A DNA stretch of 64,000 nucleotides from Saccharomonospora glauca K62 (GTDB lineage Bacteria > Actinomycetota > Actinomycetes > Mycobacteriales > Pseudonocardiaceae), in assembly GCF_000243395.2 (NCBI RefSeq), contig NZ_CM001484.1, positions 3,714,524 through 3,778,523 of the forward strand. The letters run 5' to 3'. The position numbers were made by a program, and so were the translations under genes. Of this stretch, positions 1 through 7,822 are shown in pieces. The notes below the pieces were generated by a model, which saw nothing but the letters and a program-made list of their open reading frames with translations, was not told where the DNA came from and did no database searches. The number at the start of each line of letters is the position of its first letter. The stretch's first letter is position 1.

Positions 1-25
1 CGTCCGGCCAGTCGTGAGCACGAAC

Positions 26-60
26 GGCGGGACGGGCGGTCGCGTCGCGCCCGTCCCGCC
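26..60 (-). terminator. Hairpin terminator after the iron-binding lipoprotein gene
   Basis: A perfect 12-bp inverted repeat (GGCGGGACGGGC at 26-37 against 49-60) with an 11-nt loop lies just downstream of the leftward gene ending at 66. There is no T-tract, which is usual for actinobacterial terminators. Confidence 0.6.
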
Positions 61-65
61 GCGGC

Positions 66-1076
66 TCACGTCACCTTGCGGGCGCGCTCCAGGTTCTCCG
101 CGAGGTTGTCGATGGTCCGGGCCTGCGCGACGTAGTCCATCGAGCTGAACTCCCACGGGTACACCTGCCCGGCTTTCGCCGCGGGCAACTGCGCGAACGT
201 GGGCTGGTCGAGCATGGCGTCGCCGTCCATGGCCCGCAGCGAGTAGAGCACCACGTCAGTGCGGTAGTCGCTGATGTTCTCCCAGCTCACCGACTGCCAG
301 TAGTACTCGCTCCCGCCGGGGTCCGGATAGGACAGACCGAGTTCGACGTAGCTGCGCAACGCGGGATCGTCCTGGGCCTTGGCGATGTGCACCCCGTCGC
401 TGGGATAGGCGGCCACCGCCATCACCGTGAGGCCCTTCCGCGCCACCTCGCGCAGGCGGTCACGGGCGGCCTCGTACTCCTTCTTCGGCCCGGCGAGGTC
501 GTCGTCGGTCACGCCGAGGGACTTGGCGAGTTCCACGGTGCGGTCGACCACTCCGGTGGCCGACCCCGCCATCGCGATGGCGACGATGGGCGCGATCTCA
601 CCGACGAGCTTCTGCTGATCGAGATCGTTGAAGCCGTACAGCGGCTTCTTGGGGTCCAGCTTGCCCGAGGAGTCCACGGGGTAGGCGTGGGTGACGATCA
701 CGTCCGGCCGCTGCGCCGCGAGCGCCTCGATGTCGATCTGCCCGTAGGTGGTGCCGACCTCGGTGACCTCGGAGGTGTCCTTGCCCTCGAAGTTCACGTC
801 GTCGGCGAGCGCGGTGTATCCGAAGGAGGCCACCGGCACGATGCCGTAGTTCCACAGCGACGCGATCGCGTCGTTCAGCCCGGCGATGCGAGTGGGTCGC
901 CGGTCGAGGCTGACGGTGTTGCCGGTGTCGTCGGTAAACGACCACGCTCCCGAGCCGCCTTCCCGACCACTCGGCCGGTCATTCGACGTTCCACCGCCGC
1001 AAGCGGCGAGCAGGCCCGTCGCACCGAGTGCGAGGCTGCCGCCGAGGAACGCGCGGCGGGACAGTGAACTACGCAT
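66..1076 (-). CDS. ABC transporter substrate-binding lipoprotein, iron-siderophore (FecB/FepB) type
   Basis: 336 aa. The N-terminus carries a twin arginine (SRRAFLGG) followed by a hydrophobic stretch and the lipobox LAAC, with Cys26 the predicted lipidated residue, so it is probably Tat-exported and anchored outside the membrane. The body (about 50-330) has the periplasmic-binding-protein layout of the iron-siderophore family: a repeated domain with IDIEALAAQRPDVIV typical of the first lobe. It would bind a ferric siderophore and deliver it to an ABC permease; no permease or ATPase gene lies next to it, so it must work with subunits encoded elsewhere or left of the window. An iron-box operator sits immediately upstream of the ATG, which supports iron-repressed expression. 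The siderophore cannot be named from sequence. Confidence 0.88.
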   Translation of the reverse strand: MRSSLSRRAFLGGSLALGATGLLAACGGGTSNDRPSGREGGSGAWSFTDDTGNTVSLDRRPTRIAGLNDAIASLWNYGIVPVASFGYTALADDVNFEGKDTSEVTEVGTTYGQIDIEALAAQRPDVIVTHAYPVDSSGKLDPKKPLYGFNDLDQQKLVGEIAPIVAIAMAGSATGVVDRTVELAKSLGVTDDDLAGPKKEYEAARDRLREVARKGLTVMAVAAYPSDGVHIAKAQDDPALRSYVELGLSYPDPGGSEYYWQSVSWENISDYRTDVVLYSLRAMDGDAMLDQPTFAQLPAAKAGQVYPWEFSSMDYVAQARTIDNLAENLERARKVT

Positions 1077-1080
1077 GGGG

Positions 1081-1099
1081 TGAGGTTAGACGAACCTAA
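1081..1099 (-). promoter_or_regulatory. Iron box (IdeR/DmdR/DtxR-type operator)
   Basis: TGAGGTTAGACGAACCTAA matches the 19-bp IdeR/DmdR consensus TTAGGTTAGGCTAACCTAA at 16 positions and keeps both half-sites. It lies 5-23 nt upstream of the start codon of the iron-siderophore binding protein, where bound repressor would block transcription when Fe(II) is plentiful. Confidence 0.85.
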
Positions 1100-1209
1100 C
1101 TTCCCTCGGAAGTGTGATCTCGTCGGATTGATCCTCGTTCCTTCCGCGTCGTCGGTTCGCCGCCGCACCCCTTCGTCATACGGTTCACCCGTCAGGAAGG
1201 GGGCCGAAG

Positions 1210-1593
1210 GTGTCGAACCGGACCGTAGAGGTGACGGTCGAGGCAGACCCGCTGCTCGTACCGGTGGTGCGAAACGTCGCGGCCGACCTGGCCATCCGGC
1301 TCGATCTGCAACTCGACACGATCGCCGACCTCCGACTCGCCGTGGACGAGACCTGTGGGTTGCTTCTGGCCCGCGCCGCGACACCCACCACCCTCCGTAC
1401 TCGTTTCACCCTCGGAGACGGCACCATCACGGCGCGCACGGAACTCTGCTGTCGCGAGGGCACCGCGCTGCCCGACAACGGACTCGGATGGCACATGCTC
1501 ACCGCGCTGGTGCGTTCGGTGCGCTGCTACCACACCTGCGGAGCCGGCGGCGAGAAGTTGGCCGTCATCGAGTTCACCACGGGCGACCTCTGA
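1210..1593 (+). CDS. RsbW-like anti-sigma/ATP-binding regulator (HATPase_c_2 domain)
   Basis: 127 aa, GTG start with a purine-rich RBS (AGGAAGGGGG) before it. The whole protein is one small GHKL-type fold like RsbW/UsfX anti-sigma kinases: helix LRLAVDETC corresponds to the N-box region, and NGLGWHMLTALV to the ATP-lid/G2 region. The N-box lacks the usual Asn (ETCGLL where ExxxN is expected), so kinase activity is doubtful although sigma or STAS binding may remain. It faces the five-gene rsb operon tail to tail (13-nt gap) and may be part of the same partner-switching network. The target is unknown. Confidence 0.75.
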   Translation: MSNRTVEVTVEADPLLVPVVRNVAADLAIRLDLQLDTIADLRLAVDETCGLLLARAATPTTLRTRFTLGDGTITARTELCCREGTALPDNGLGWHMLTALVRSVRCYHTCGAGGEKLAVIEFTTGDL

Positions 1594-1606
1594 CCGCGCA
1601 AGGCGA

Positions 1607-2986
1607 TCACCCCTCCCATCGGCACATGAGCAGACAGACGTCGTCGTCGTGGTCGGTGGAACCCAGCATCGTCCGCAACACGTGTTCGGCCCTGTCCTCC
1701 AGGGAGTCGCCGTCGCAGGCACGGAACGCCTCCACCAGCCGAGCCATGCCCGCGTCCAGGTCGCTCGTCCTGCGCTCGATCAACCCGTCGGTGAACAACG
1801 CCACCGACGACCCCGGGGACAACTCACGTTCGTGCTGGGGAAACTCCAGTTCCGCCGGGATGTGGATGCCCAGCATCGGAGCGTGCTCGACCTCCAGGAA
1901 GGAGACGTCGCCGTGGTGGTCCTGCAGCAACGGCGGGGGATGTCCCGCGCTGGTCCAGCGCAGCAGGCCCGTGGCCGGCTCCAGTTCCGCGACCACGGCG
2001 GTGGCGTACAGCGGGGTGTCCAGACCTCGCAACAGGTCGTGTACCAACCGCAGCGACGCGGCCGGGCCGTGGCCTTCGAGCGCATAGGCACGCAGGGCGT
2101 TCTGGAGCTTTCCCATCACGACGGCGGCGTCCACGCCGTGGCCGGTGACGTCACCGACCATCAGCACCACCGTGCCGTCCGGGCGCGTCACCGCGTCGTA
2201 CCAGTCACCCCCGACGTGGACGCCGCTGGTGGCGGAGCGGTACCGGGCGACGAGCCCGAGGTCACGCATCGACGCCAGGGTGGGCAGCATCGCCCGCTGC
2301 AGACGTTCGGCGAGCTCGTGTTCCCGCTCGTACTCGTTGGCGTTGCGCAGCCCGACGGCGACCCGGTTGGCGATGCCCGTCGCCAGCGTCAGGTCGTCGT
2401 CGGTGAACTCGGCGCTCTCCCGATACAGGTCGAAAACCCCCAGCACATGCGGGCCCGCGGTCAACGGCACGCTCACCCTGAGCGAGCCTTCCCGTACCGG
2501 TTCCCGAGTCCTCATCGCGCTGCGCGTGGCCTGGTCCGGCTCGCGTTCGGGGGCGTCGGGACAGGACAGCCCGAACTCCGTCAGGGTCCAGACCCGTGTG
2601 GCGTCGGCGAAGCCCTGCGACCGCACCAGTTCGGCGACCTCGTCCAGCAGGTGCCCGGCGTCCAGGGACCTCGTGGAGGCCCGCGACACCTCGTCGAGGA
2701 ACGACGTGCGTTGTCGCTGTCGGTCGATCTCCGCGTGCAGGGCGAGCAGTCCCGCGTTGGTCTGCTCCAGCTCGGACTGATGCCAGCTCAGATCGCGGTC
2801 GCGATCGCTCAGCACGTCCGCCAACTCCCGCAACGCCACCCCCAGCACATCCTCCGGAGCGACGTCGTGCAGCCGGGCCAGCACCCGACGCCACACGTCG
2901 GGCGGAAGCTCACGACCGTGCAGCGCGTCCCGAAGCGTGGCGCGCACGGCGTCGTGTCGTCCTGCCGCGCGAAGGTCTTCCGTCAT
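1607..2986 (-). CDS. RsbU-like PP2C (SpoIIE-type) phosphatase with GAF domain
   Basis: 459 aa starting at MTEDLRAAG; this ATG overlaps the TGA of the preceding gene by 4 nt, which decides the start. Order: helical/coiled N-terminus (about 1-100), a GAF-like sensor (about 105-240) and a SpoIIE/PP2C phosphatase (about 255-459) with GGDWYDA and VGDVTGHGVDAA, which carry the metal-binding aspartates. By family knowledge it dephosphorylates a STAS antagonist, releasing a sigma factor from its anti-sigma kinase. It is last in the rsbRST operon, so RsbT released from the RsbR/RsbS complex is the likely activator. The GAF domain could add a second input; its ligand is not predictable. Confidence 0.88.
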   Translation of the reverse strand: MTEDLRAAGRHDAVRATLRDALHGRELPPDVWRRVLARLHDVAPEDVLGVALRELADVLSDRDRDLSWHQSELEQTNAGLLALHAEIDRQRQRTSFLDEVSRASTRSLDAGHLLDEVAELVRSQGFADATRVWTLTEFGLSCPDAPEREPDQATRSAMRTREPVREGSLRVSVPLTAGPHVLGVFDLYRESAEFTDDDLTLATGIANRVAVGLRNANEYEREHELAERLQRAMLPTLASMRDLGLVARYRSATSGVHVGGDWYDAVTRPDGTVVLMVGDVTGHGVDAAVVMGKLQNALRAYALEGHGPAASLRLVHDLLRGLDTPLYATAVVAELEPATGLLRWTSAGHPPPLLQDHHGDVSFLEVEHAPMLGIHIPAELEFPQHERELSPGSSVALFTDGLIERRTSDLDAGMARLVEAFRACDGDSLEDRAEHVLRTMLGSTDHDDDVCLLMCRWEG

Positions 2987-3990
2987 GTGGTTCCACTTCC
3001 GGACACCACAACGACACCCGAGTCGTCCCGGTGTCTGCCGTACGTTCCCAGCAGCCAGCCTGCCACGGTGGCGGGGTCGTGGGCGAGCACGTCCGTCCGA
3101 TCCGCCGGGGTCCACCGCTCGGACACACCGTCCGTGTGCATCACGAGGAGGCCCCGACCGTCCCACGGCCGCACCAGGGGCGACGACCGCCTGCCGCTTC
3201 GCTGCCTTCTCCCCACGATGCCGGGCGTGGACACGAGGGCCTCGTGAGTGCCGTCACCCCGGACGAGGCGAACGGTGGAATTGCCCACTCCGCAGAACGA
3301 CACGGTCGACCGTGCGGTGTGGAACTGGGCGATCGCGACCGTCGCACCACGCCTCGGGCCCATGTCGGCATCCATGGCGGCGAGCAGCTCGCTCGGGGAC
3401 GCCTCGGGACGCGCCCTCACGTGGGCGGTGACGGACCGGCTCGCCTCCGCCGCCGCGGGACCGTGCCCGAGACCGTCGCTCAACACCACGGTCACCACGC
3501 CGTCGGCGTGCGCGGCCACCCAGTCGTCGCCACACGTCGTCTCACCCGGCGCGGCCCGCAGGACGGCCCCGATCCTCAGCCCGGAACCCCATGGGGCCTC
3601 CTCCACCGCCCCGTGCCAGCGCGCCAGCACCGTCGTGCCCTCGCCGTAGCGCGAGAAGATGTCGAACTCGTCGGCCATGCGCCTGATCCCGCCGAGCCCG
3701 ACCCCCAAGGTGCCCGTGGTGGAGAATCCGTCCCGCATGCTTCGGGACACGTGCTCGATGCCCGGGCCCCGGTCGGTGGCGACGACGTCCAACCGGCCCT
3801 CGGTGGGCATCACCGCGAGCAGCCCGTCCGTGGCGTATTTCACCAGGTTGGTGGCCAGTTCCGTGGTGGCGAGGACCACTCGCTCGACGTCGGGGTCCGG
3901 CAATCCGGCGTCCCGTGCCGCGCGGCTCGCGAGCTGGCGCGCCCGCGTCACGTGCCCCGGCGCGGTCACCGCGAGCGCTCCCCCGGTCAC
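2983..3990 (-). CDS. RsbX-like bifunctional protein: GHKL ATPase domain plus PP2C phosphatase
   Basis: 335 aa. The N-terminal third (about 1-130) is a GHKL domain with N-box ELATNLVKYA, DRGPGIE and a glycine-rich lid (GTLGVGLGGI). The C-terminal half (about 150-335) is a compact SpoIIE/PP2C-type phosphatase with LSDGLGHGPAAAEAS and HTDGVSE. ATPase+PP2C proteins of this kind commonly follow rsbRST in actinobacteria and are thought to reset RsbS/RsbR like RsbX. The gene overlaps both neighbours by 4 nt (ATGA), implying translational coupling. Whether the kinase half phosphorylates a partner is not shown by sequence. Confidence 0.85.
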   Translation of the reverse strand: MTGGALAVTAPGHVTRARQLASRAARDAGLPDPDVERVVLATTELATNLVKYATDGLLAVMPTEGRLDVVATDRGPGIEHVSRSMRDGFSTTGTLGVGLGGIRRMADEFDIFSRYGEGTTVLARWHGAVEEAPWGSGLRIGAVLRAAPGETTCGDDWVAAHADGVVTVVLSDGLGHGPAAAEASRSVTAHVRARPEASPSELLAAMDADMGPRRGATVAIAQFHTARSTVSFCGVGNSTVRLVRGDGTHEALVSTPGIVGRRQRSGRRSSPLVRPWDGRGLLVMHTDGVSERWTPADRTDVLAHDPATVAGWLLGTYGRHRDDSGVVVVSGSGTT

Positions 3991-4409
3991 CTCCGCGCCG
4001 ATCTCGTACCGAACGCGACGACCACCGTCGTCCCCTCCCCCGGCGTGGTCCGGAGGTCGAACTCGTCGGCGAGTCGGCGAGCGCCGCTGAGTCCGAGGCC
4101 GAGTCCGCCCGCACTGCTGTATCCGTCGGTCAACGCCAGTTCGACGTCCTCGATCCCCGGTCCCTCGTCGCGGAACACCAGCCGGAGCGCCGTGTGCCCC
4201 GCCGACCGTTCCAGTTCCACCTCCGCGGTCCCGCCGCCGCCGTGCTTCAAGGTGTTCCGGGCGAGTTCGCTCGCCGCCGTCACCAGTTTGGTCTGCTCCA
4301 CCAGGGAGAAACCGACAGACACCGCGACTTCCCGCGCAGCCTGCCGGACGTGCACGATGTCGACCTCCTCGCGGATCGGCACCTCGTGCACCGTCGAGAC
4401 GCTCGTCAT
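3987..4409 (-). CDS. rsbT: RsbT-like serine kinase / switch protein of the stressosome
   Basis: 140 aa, a single GHKL kinase domain: N-box SELARNTLKHG (Asn52), DEGPGIEDV and lid GLGLGLSGARRLADEF, all intact. In the characterised Bacillus system RsbT phosphorylates RsbS and RsbR, then leaves the complex and activates the RsbU phosphatase; the same role is inferred here from its place directly after rsbR and rsbS. It overlaps the next gene by 4 nt and its own ATG overlaps the end of rsbS by 4 nt. Confidence 0.92.
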   Translation of the reverse strand: MTSVSTVHEVPIREEVDIVHVRQAAREVAVSVGFSLVEQTKLVTAASELARNTLKHGGGGTAEVELERSAGHTALRLVFRDEGPGIEDVELALTDGYSSAGGLGLGLSGARRLADEFDLRTTPGEGTTVVVAFGTRSARR

Positions 4410-4768
4410 CGTGACCCCGTGCCGTTCAACAGGGAAAGGCCGCAGGACACCGTCAACGCGGTCTCCAGGCCCGGCAGCGTCAACCCCAGTTCGACGAGCG
4501 TGATGGCCACCTCCGGACGCATCCCCACGACCACGGTTCTCGCGGCCAGCAGGGCGCTCGCGCCCGCGATGTCGTGCAACGTCCTGGCGAGGAAGGAGTC
4601 GACGATCTCCAGACCGGAGATGTCGATGAGCACGCCGCGCGCACCGGTGTCCGCCACGCGCGTGGTGAGTTCTTCCTGCAGTCGGAGCGCGTCGTCGTCG
4701 CTCAGCTCACCTTGGATGGTGACGAGCAGGACGTCTCCGAGTCCGACGATCGAGGTCGTGGTGCTCAT
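4406..4768 (-). CDS. rsbS: RsbS-like STAS scaffold protein of the stressosome
   Basis: 120 aa, one STAS domain over the whole length. The motif ISGLEIVDSFLARTL carries Ser58, the position phosphorylated by RsbT in known RsbS proteins. The protein would form the stressosome core with RsbR and sequester RsbT until phosphorylated. It starts 7 nt after rsbR ends and overlaps rsbT by 4 nt. Confidence 0.92.
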   Translation of the reverse strand: MSTTTSIVGLGDVLLVTIQGELSDDDALRLQEELTTRVADTGARGVLIDISGLEIVDSFLARTLHDIAGASALLAARTVVVGMRPEVAITLVELGLTLPGLETALTVSCGLSLLNGTGSR

Positions 4769-4775
4769 GCCGAGG

Positions 4776-5630
4776 TCACTTCATCTCGTCGGTCCGGGCG
4801 AGGAGGAAACCGGACGTTCGCAACGCGTACGCGAAGGCATCCGCCAGGGTCGCCCGCGTGGCGACCTCACCCAGGTCTATCCCCAACTGCACCATCGTCT
4901 GCGCGATCTGCGGGCGGATTCCGCTGATGATGCACTCCGCGCCCATCAACCGGGCCGCCATCGCCGTCTTGAGCAGATGCTGCGCCACGAGCGTGTCGAC
5001 GGCGGTGACCCCGGTGATGTCGAGAATCGCGACCCTGGCCTGCTGCTTCACGATCTGTTCGAGCAGACTCTCGGTGGCGGCCTGGCTCCGCATGCTGTCG
5101 AGCGTGCCGATCAACGGGATGGCGAGGATGCCGTCCCACAGCTTGACCACCGGGGTGGACAGCTCGGCGAGCTGCTCCTGCTGCGCGAGGATCGTGTCGG
5201 CGCCCGCGGACAGCTCGATCTCCAGCAGCGTGATCCTCAGGGTGTTCAGGGCCGCGGACAGAATGAGCGCCCCATAGTAGGCATCGTTGCCCGGCACCTC
5301 CTGCTGCTCCCACAACCGCAGCAGCGGTTTCTTGAGCACGGTGACGTCGGGTCGCTTGCTGCCCGAGGGACCGCCCGCCGACCGTGCGGCCAGGGACCCG
5401 AGCACCGTGCTCACCTCGGCGAACCCGTCGGCGCCGGGGTCCTCCTCCGCCTCGGTCCGGATGACCTCCCTCACCCCGCTCAGCAACGCGGACACCTCTT
5501 CCCGCGAGTCCACGCGGTCGCGGGTGCCGAACAACGGGGTCGCCACCCACTCGCGCCGGATGTCCTCCTCGTGTTCCGCCAGGAACTGGAGCACACGGGC
5601 CCGGACTGGATGGTGGATTTCGTCGGTCAC
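4776..5630 (-). CDS. rsbR: RsbR-like stressosome co-antagonist (RsbR_N + STAS)
   Basis: 284 aa, GTG start with GGAG nine bases upstream. The N-terminal half (about 1-150) is a helical, globin-like RsbR_N sensor domain; the C-terminal STAS domain (about 160-280) has the linker signature LSTPVVKLWDGILAIPLIG and phospho-site motif DITGVTAVDT (Thr206 and Thr213 candidates). It is first in a five-gene operon (rsbR-S-T, ATPase/PP2C, GAF/PP2C). No haem or flavin ligand can be assigned to the sensor domain. Confidence 0.9.
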   Translation of the reverse strand: MTDEIHHPVRARVLQFLAEHEEDIRREWVATPLFGTRDRVDSREEVSALLSGVREVIRTEAEEDPGADGFAEVSTVLGSLAARSAGGPSGSKRPDVTVLKKPLLRLWEQQEVPGNDAYYGALILSAALNTLRITLLEIELSAGADTILAQQEQLAELSTPVVKLWDGILAIPLIGTLDSMRSQAATESLLEQIVKQQARVAILDITGVTAVDTLVAQHLLKTAMAARLMGAECIISGIRPQIAQTMVQLGIDLGEVATRATLADAFAYALRTSGFLLARTDEMK

Positions 5631-5770
5631 GTGTCGGCTCCAATGAAGGGGGATTTCTTCGCGCTGAGATATGCGGCTGTTCCTGGCAAACTTAGGGCAC
5701 GGACATGGCCAACCTCCAGGTTGGGTACTCCCCGGTAGGAGGTGTAGGCGAAATCCAGGAGCGGTCGAAC

Positions 5771-6139
5771 ATGACGGACGGCGACAAATCGCCCACCATG
5801 CGAATTTCCGACGGACCCGAGGGTTCCACGGTCCACGTCGAACTGGTGAGCAACGACGAAGGGCGAATCACTCTCTGTGGCGAGATCGACCACGATGTGG
5901 CGCCTCAACTGGACGATGCGCTGGATCAGCTGCTCGCGGAAGGAGCCGACCGGCTCGTCGTCGACTTCAAAAGGCTGTCCTTCTTCGACTCCGCCTGTAT
6001 CAGCGCACTGGTTCGAGCACACGCGCGCATCAGTGAACGCGGCGGCACGGTGAAGTTGGTCAACGTCGATCGGTACGCCTATCGAGTACTTCAGATCGCG
6101 GGTCTGCTTCCTCTGTTCGAGATCGAGCCGGAAACGTAG
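5771..6139 (+). CDS. STAS-domain anti-sigma factor antagonist (RsbV/SpoIIAA-like)
   Basis: 122 aa. I place the start at MTDGDKSPT because AGGAG lies nine bases before it; an in-frame ATG at 5705 has no RBS. One STAS domain, ITLCGEIDHDVAPQL then VDFKRLSFFDSACISAL, with a phosphorylatable Ser in FFDSA. Unphosphorylated, it should bind an anti-sigma kinase, most likely the product of the next gene, which begins at the base after this stop codon. It is divergent from the rsbR operon across a 140-nt shared promoter region, suggesting that it is a substrate of the phosphatases encoded there. Confidence 0.88.
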   Translation: MTDGDKSPTMRISDGPEGSTVHVELVSNDEGRITLCGEIDHDVAPQLDDALDQLLAEGADRLVVDFKRLSFFDSACISALVRAHARISERGGTVKLVNVDRYAYRVLQIAGLLPLFEIEPET

Positions 6140-6619
6140 ATGACTCGGAGGATCAGGGCTCCGCACGCGACCCCGCTGATGGACGTGTGGCTCGACTCGG
6201 ACAAGAACGTCCCGAGCCGAGCGCGACGCGACGCCGATTCCGTGATCGGCGATGTCGACCCCGAGACCCGGTACAACTTCCTGCTCATCGTCTCCGAGTT
6301 GGTCTCCAACGCGGTGTTGCACTCCCGCGGCCCCCTGCGGCTGCGCGTGTGGCGGGAGGAGGCCGTGCTGCGCACCGAGGTCCACGACGGCAGTTCGCTG
6401 CCTCCGACCGTGCTCATGCCGTCGACGTGTCGCCCGCACGGCCGCGGAATGTTCCTCGTCGACTCCTTCGCCGACGACTGGGGCTTCGAGGCCACACCGA
6501 CCGGCAAGGTCGTCTGGGCCGAGGTGAGCACCGCGCCCCGCGCGGACCCGGAAAGCCGCTCCGGTCGCGAGCAGGTGCCCACGGTACCCACCTCCTCCCG
6601 TCCCGGTTCCGGTGGCTAG
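6140..6619 (+). CDS. RsbW-like anti-sigma factor serine kinase
   Basis: 159 aa. HATPase_c_2 domain (about 10-130) with a complete N-box SELVSNAVLHS, EVHDGSS in the G1 region and HGRGMFLVDSFADDWGF in the lid, then a Ser/Pro-rich tail. It starts directly after the stop codon of the STAS gene, so the two are translationally coupled and form a classical switch pair: kinase phosphorylates antagonist, phosphatase reverses this. No sigma factor gene is adjacent; alternatively the pair regulates a non-sigma target, as many orphan actinobacterial RsbW paralogues may. Confidence 0.85.
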   Translation: MTRRIRAPHATPLMDVWLDSDKNVPSRARRDADSVIGDVDPETRYNFLLIVSELVSNAVLHSRGPLRLRVWREEAVLRTEVHDGSSLPPTVLMPSTCRPHGRGMFLVDSFADDWGFEATPTGKVVWAEVSTAPRADPESRSGREQVPTVPTSSRPGSGG

Positions 6620-6632
6620 ACGACCGCCTCGT

Positions 6633-7463
6633 TCACCGTGACCTGCCGTTCAGCACGGGCACGAGCTGTTCCTCCTCGCGGCCGAAGTGGGCCTCGACCA
6701 CCTCGGTGAGGTGATCCACCTTCTCCCGGAGCCCGTCACGGCCGAGGTCGTCGGCGTCGAGCGCCGTCCGCAGCTCACCGAGGAGCCGCTCGACCGCCTC
6801 GTGTTCGGCACGCAGTCGCCGCACCACCGGGCCGAGTTCGGGATGTTCCTCGTCGAGGACGGGAAACAGCTCCGCATCCTCCGTCACGTGGTGACGGCTC
6901 AGTCCGCGACAGACCATCAGGCAGTTGATTCGTAGTTGAGCTCCCAACCGGGGTCCCGAACCGGAGATCTCGTGACGAACGAGTGCCAGCTCGCGCCGGA
7001 ACATGTCGTGGACGGCGACGAGTTCGTCGCCTCGCCGGCGGTCGCTCGGCTCGGCCTCCCCGAGTGTCAGTGCCACGACGGGAATGACGCGATCGGTCTT
7101 TCGCTGGTACTCCGCCCACTTCGGAATGGCCGCGACGATACGGGCGAACGTCTCGTCGCGCTCCCATCCGGAGAGGATCTCGGTCTCGGCCTCGAACGTG
7201 AACGCGCCGATCTCCACGGTGACCCTCGGGTCGGCACGAAGATTGTGATACCAGGCGGGATGGCGCGGCGAGCCCGCCGCCGAGGCGATCACGAGCAGGC
7301 GTCCCCGGTCGTCGGGCAGGAATGCGAGCGGCACCGTGTGCGGTCTGCCGCTGCGGGCGCCGGTGGTGGTGAGCAGCAGGAGACGAGCGTTCTCGAACGG
7401 CCCGCCGGCCCTTCCCTCATGGGCGCGGAACTCCTCGATCACGGCCTTGTTGAAGTCGCTCAT
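6633..7463 (-). CDS. Deazaflavin (F420)-dependent nitroreductase-family domain fused to hemerythrin HHE domain
   Basis: 276 aa from MSDFNKAV (AAGGAG just upstream). Residues about 1-135 are a Ddn/DUF385 nitroreductase-family split barrel (LLLTTTGARSGRPHTVPL; GSPRHPAWYHNLRADPRV), a family that uses F420 or FMN. Residues about 140-276 form a hemerythrin-type four-helix bundle with the di-iron pattern H..H..HHVTEDAELFP..AEHEAVERLL..HFGREEEQL. Such a fusion joins a deazaflavin-type oxidoreductase to a non-haem di-iron/O2 or NO sensor; the substrate is unknown. It is convergent with the RsbW-like gene. Confidence 0.82.
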   Translation of the reverse strand: MSDFNKAVIEEFRAHEGRAGGPFENARLLLLTTTGARSGRPHTVPLAFLPDDRGRLLVIASAAGSPRHPAWYHNLRADPRVTVEIGAFTFEAETEILSGWERDETFARIVAAIPKWAEYQRKTDRVIPVVALTLGEAEPSDRRRGDELVAVHDMFRRELALVRHEISGSGPRLGAQLRINCLMVCRGLSRHHVTEDAELFPVLDEEHPELGPVVRRLRAEHEAVERLLGELRTALDADDLGRDGLREKVDHLTEVVEAHFGREEEQLVPVLNGRSR

Positions 7464-7822
7464 CGCTCCTTTTCGGACATGATTACGAGTGAACACAGTG
7501 GACTGATTCGGAATGCACCGCACCCGACACGAGACGATGAACGGCCTCGGAAACGACGACAAGCCGCGACGAAGGAAGAGAGACGATTGAAGGGAGCGGT
7601 GCGCGAAAGGTCAGATCAGAACCGCGGTGATCTGTGCGGTCACGGCACCCTCCCCGGTGAATCGGTGTCCCCGACGTCGACACACAGACCTCGTCGTGGA
7701 CCCGGCATTCAATCGCGGAGAAGCAGCGACGGTCAAGTGGTTAAAAAACGGCTCTCAAGACGACGACGGGTCGCAGGCGACACCGCCCGGTGCCGTCCGC
7801 GACCCGTCTCGGGTGAGCGCTG
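7464..7822. other. Intergenic region without a recognisable gene
   Basis: 359 nt between the leftward permease gene and the leftward nitroreductase fusion. It should hold the promoter of the fusion gene (right next to 7463) and the terminator of the permease (left end). I see no conserved coding potential or RNA structure apart from that terminator. Confidence 0.6.
7743..7808 (-). terminator. Probable terminator of the polyol permease gene
   Basis: A 10-bp inverted repeat (GACGGGTCGC at 7765-7774, complement at 7799-7808) encloses a smaller CACC/GGTG hairpin. Read leftward it is followed by a T6 run at 7743-7748. The stem-to-T spacing is about 16 nt, so intrinsic termination may be weak. Confidence 0.5.

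Noticed and set aside
875-1384. Minus-strand ORF upstream of the iron-binding lipoprotein
   Set aside because: Spans the iron box and overlaps the RsbW-like gene; Arg/Pro-rich translation without domains, so not coding.
5723-5728. GGGTAC as a sigma-B/F type -10 before the STAS gene
   Set aside because: No GTTT-like -35 element at 14-17 nt upstream, so evidence is too weak to call the promoter.
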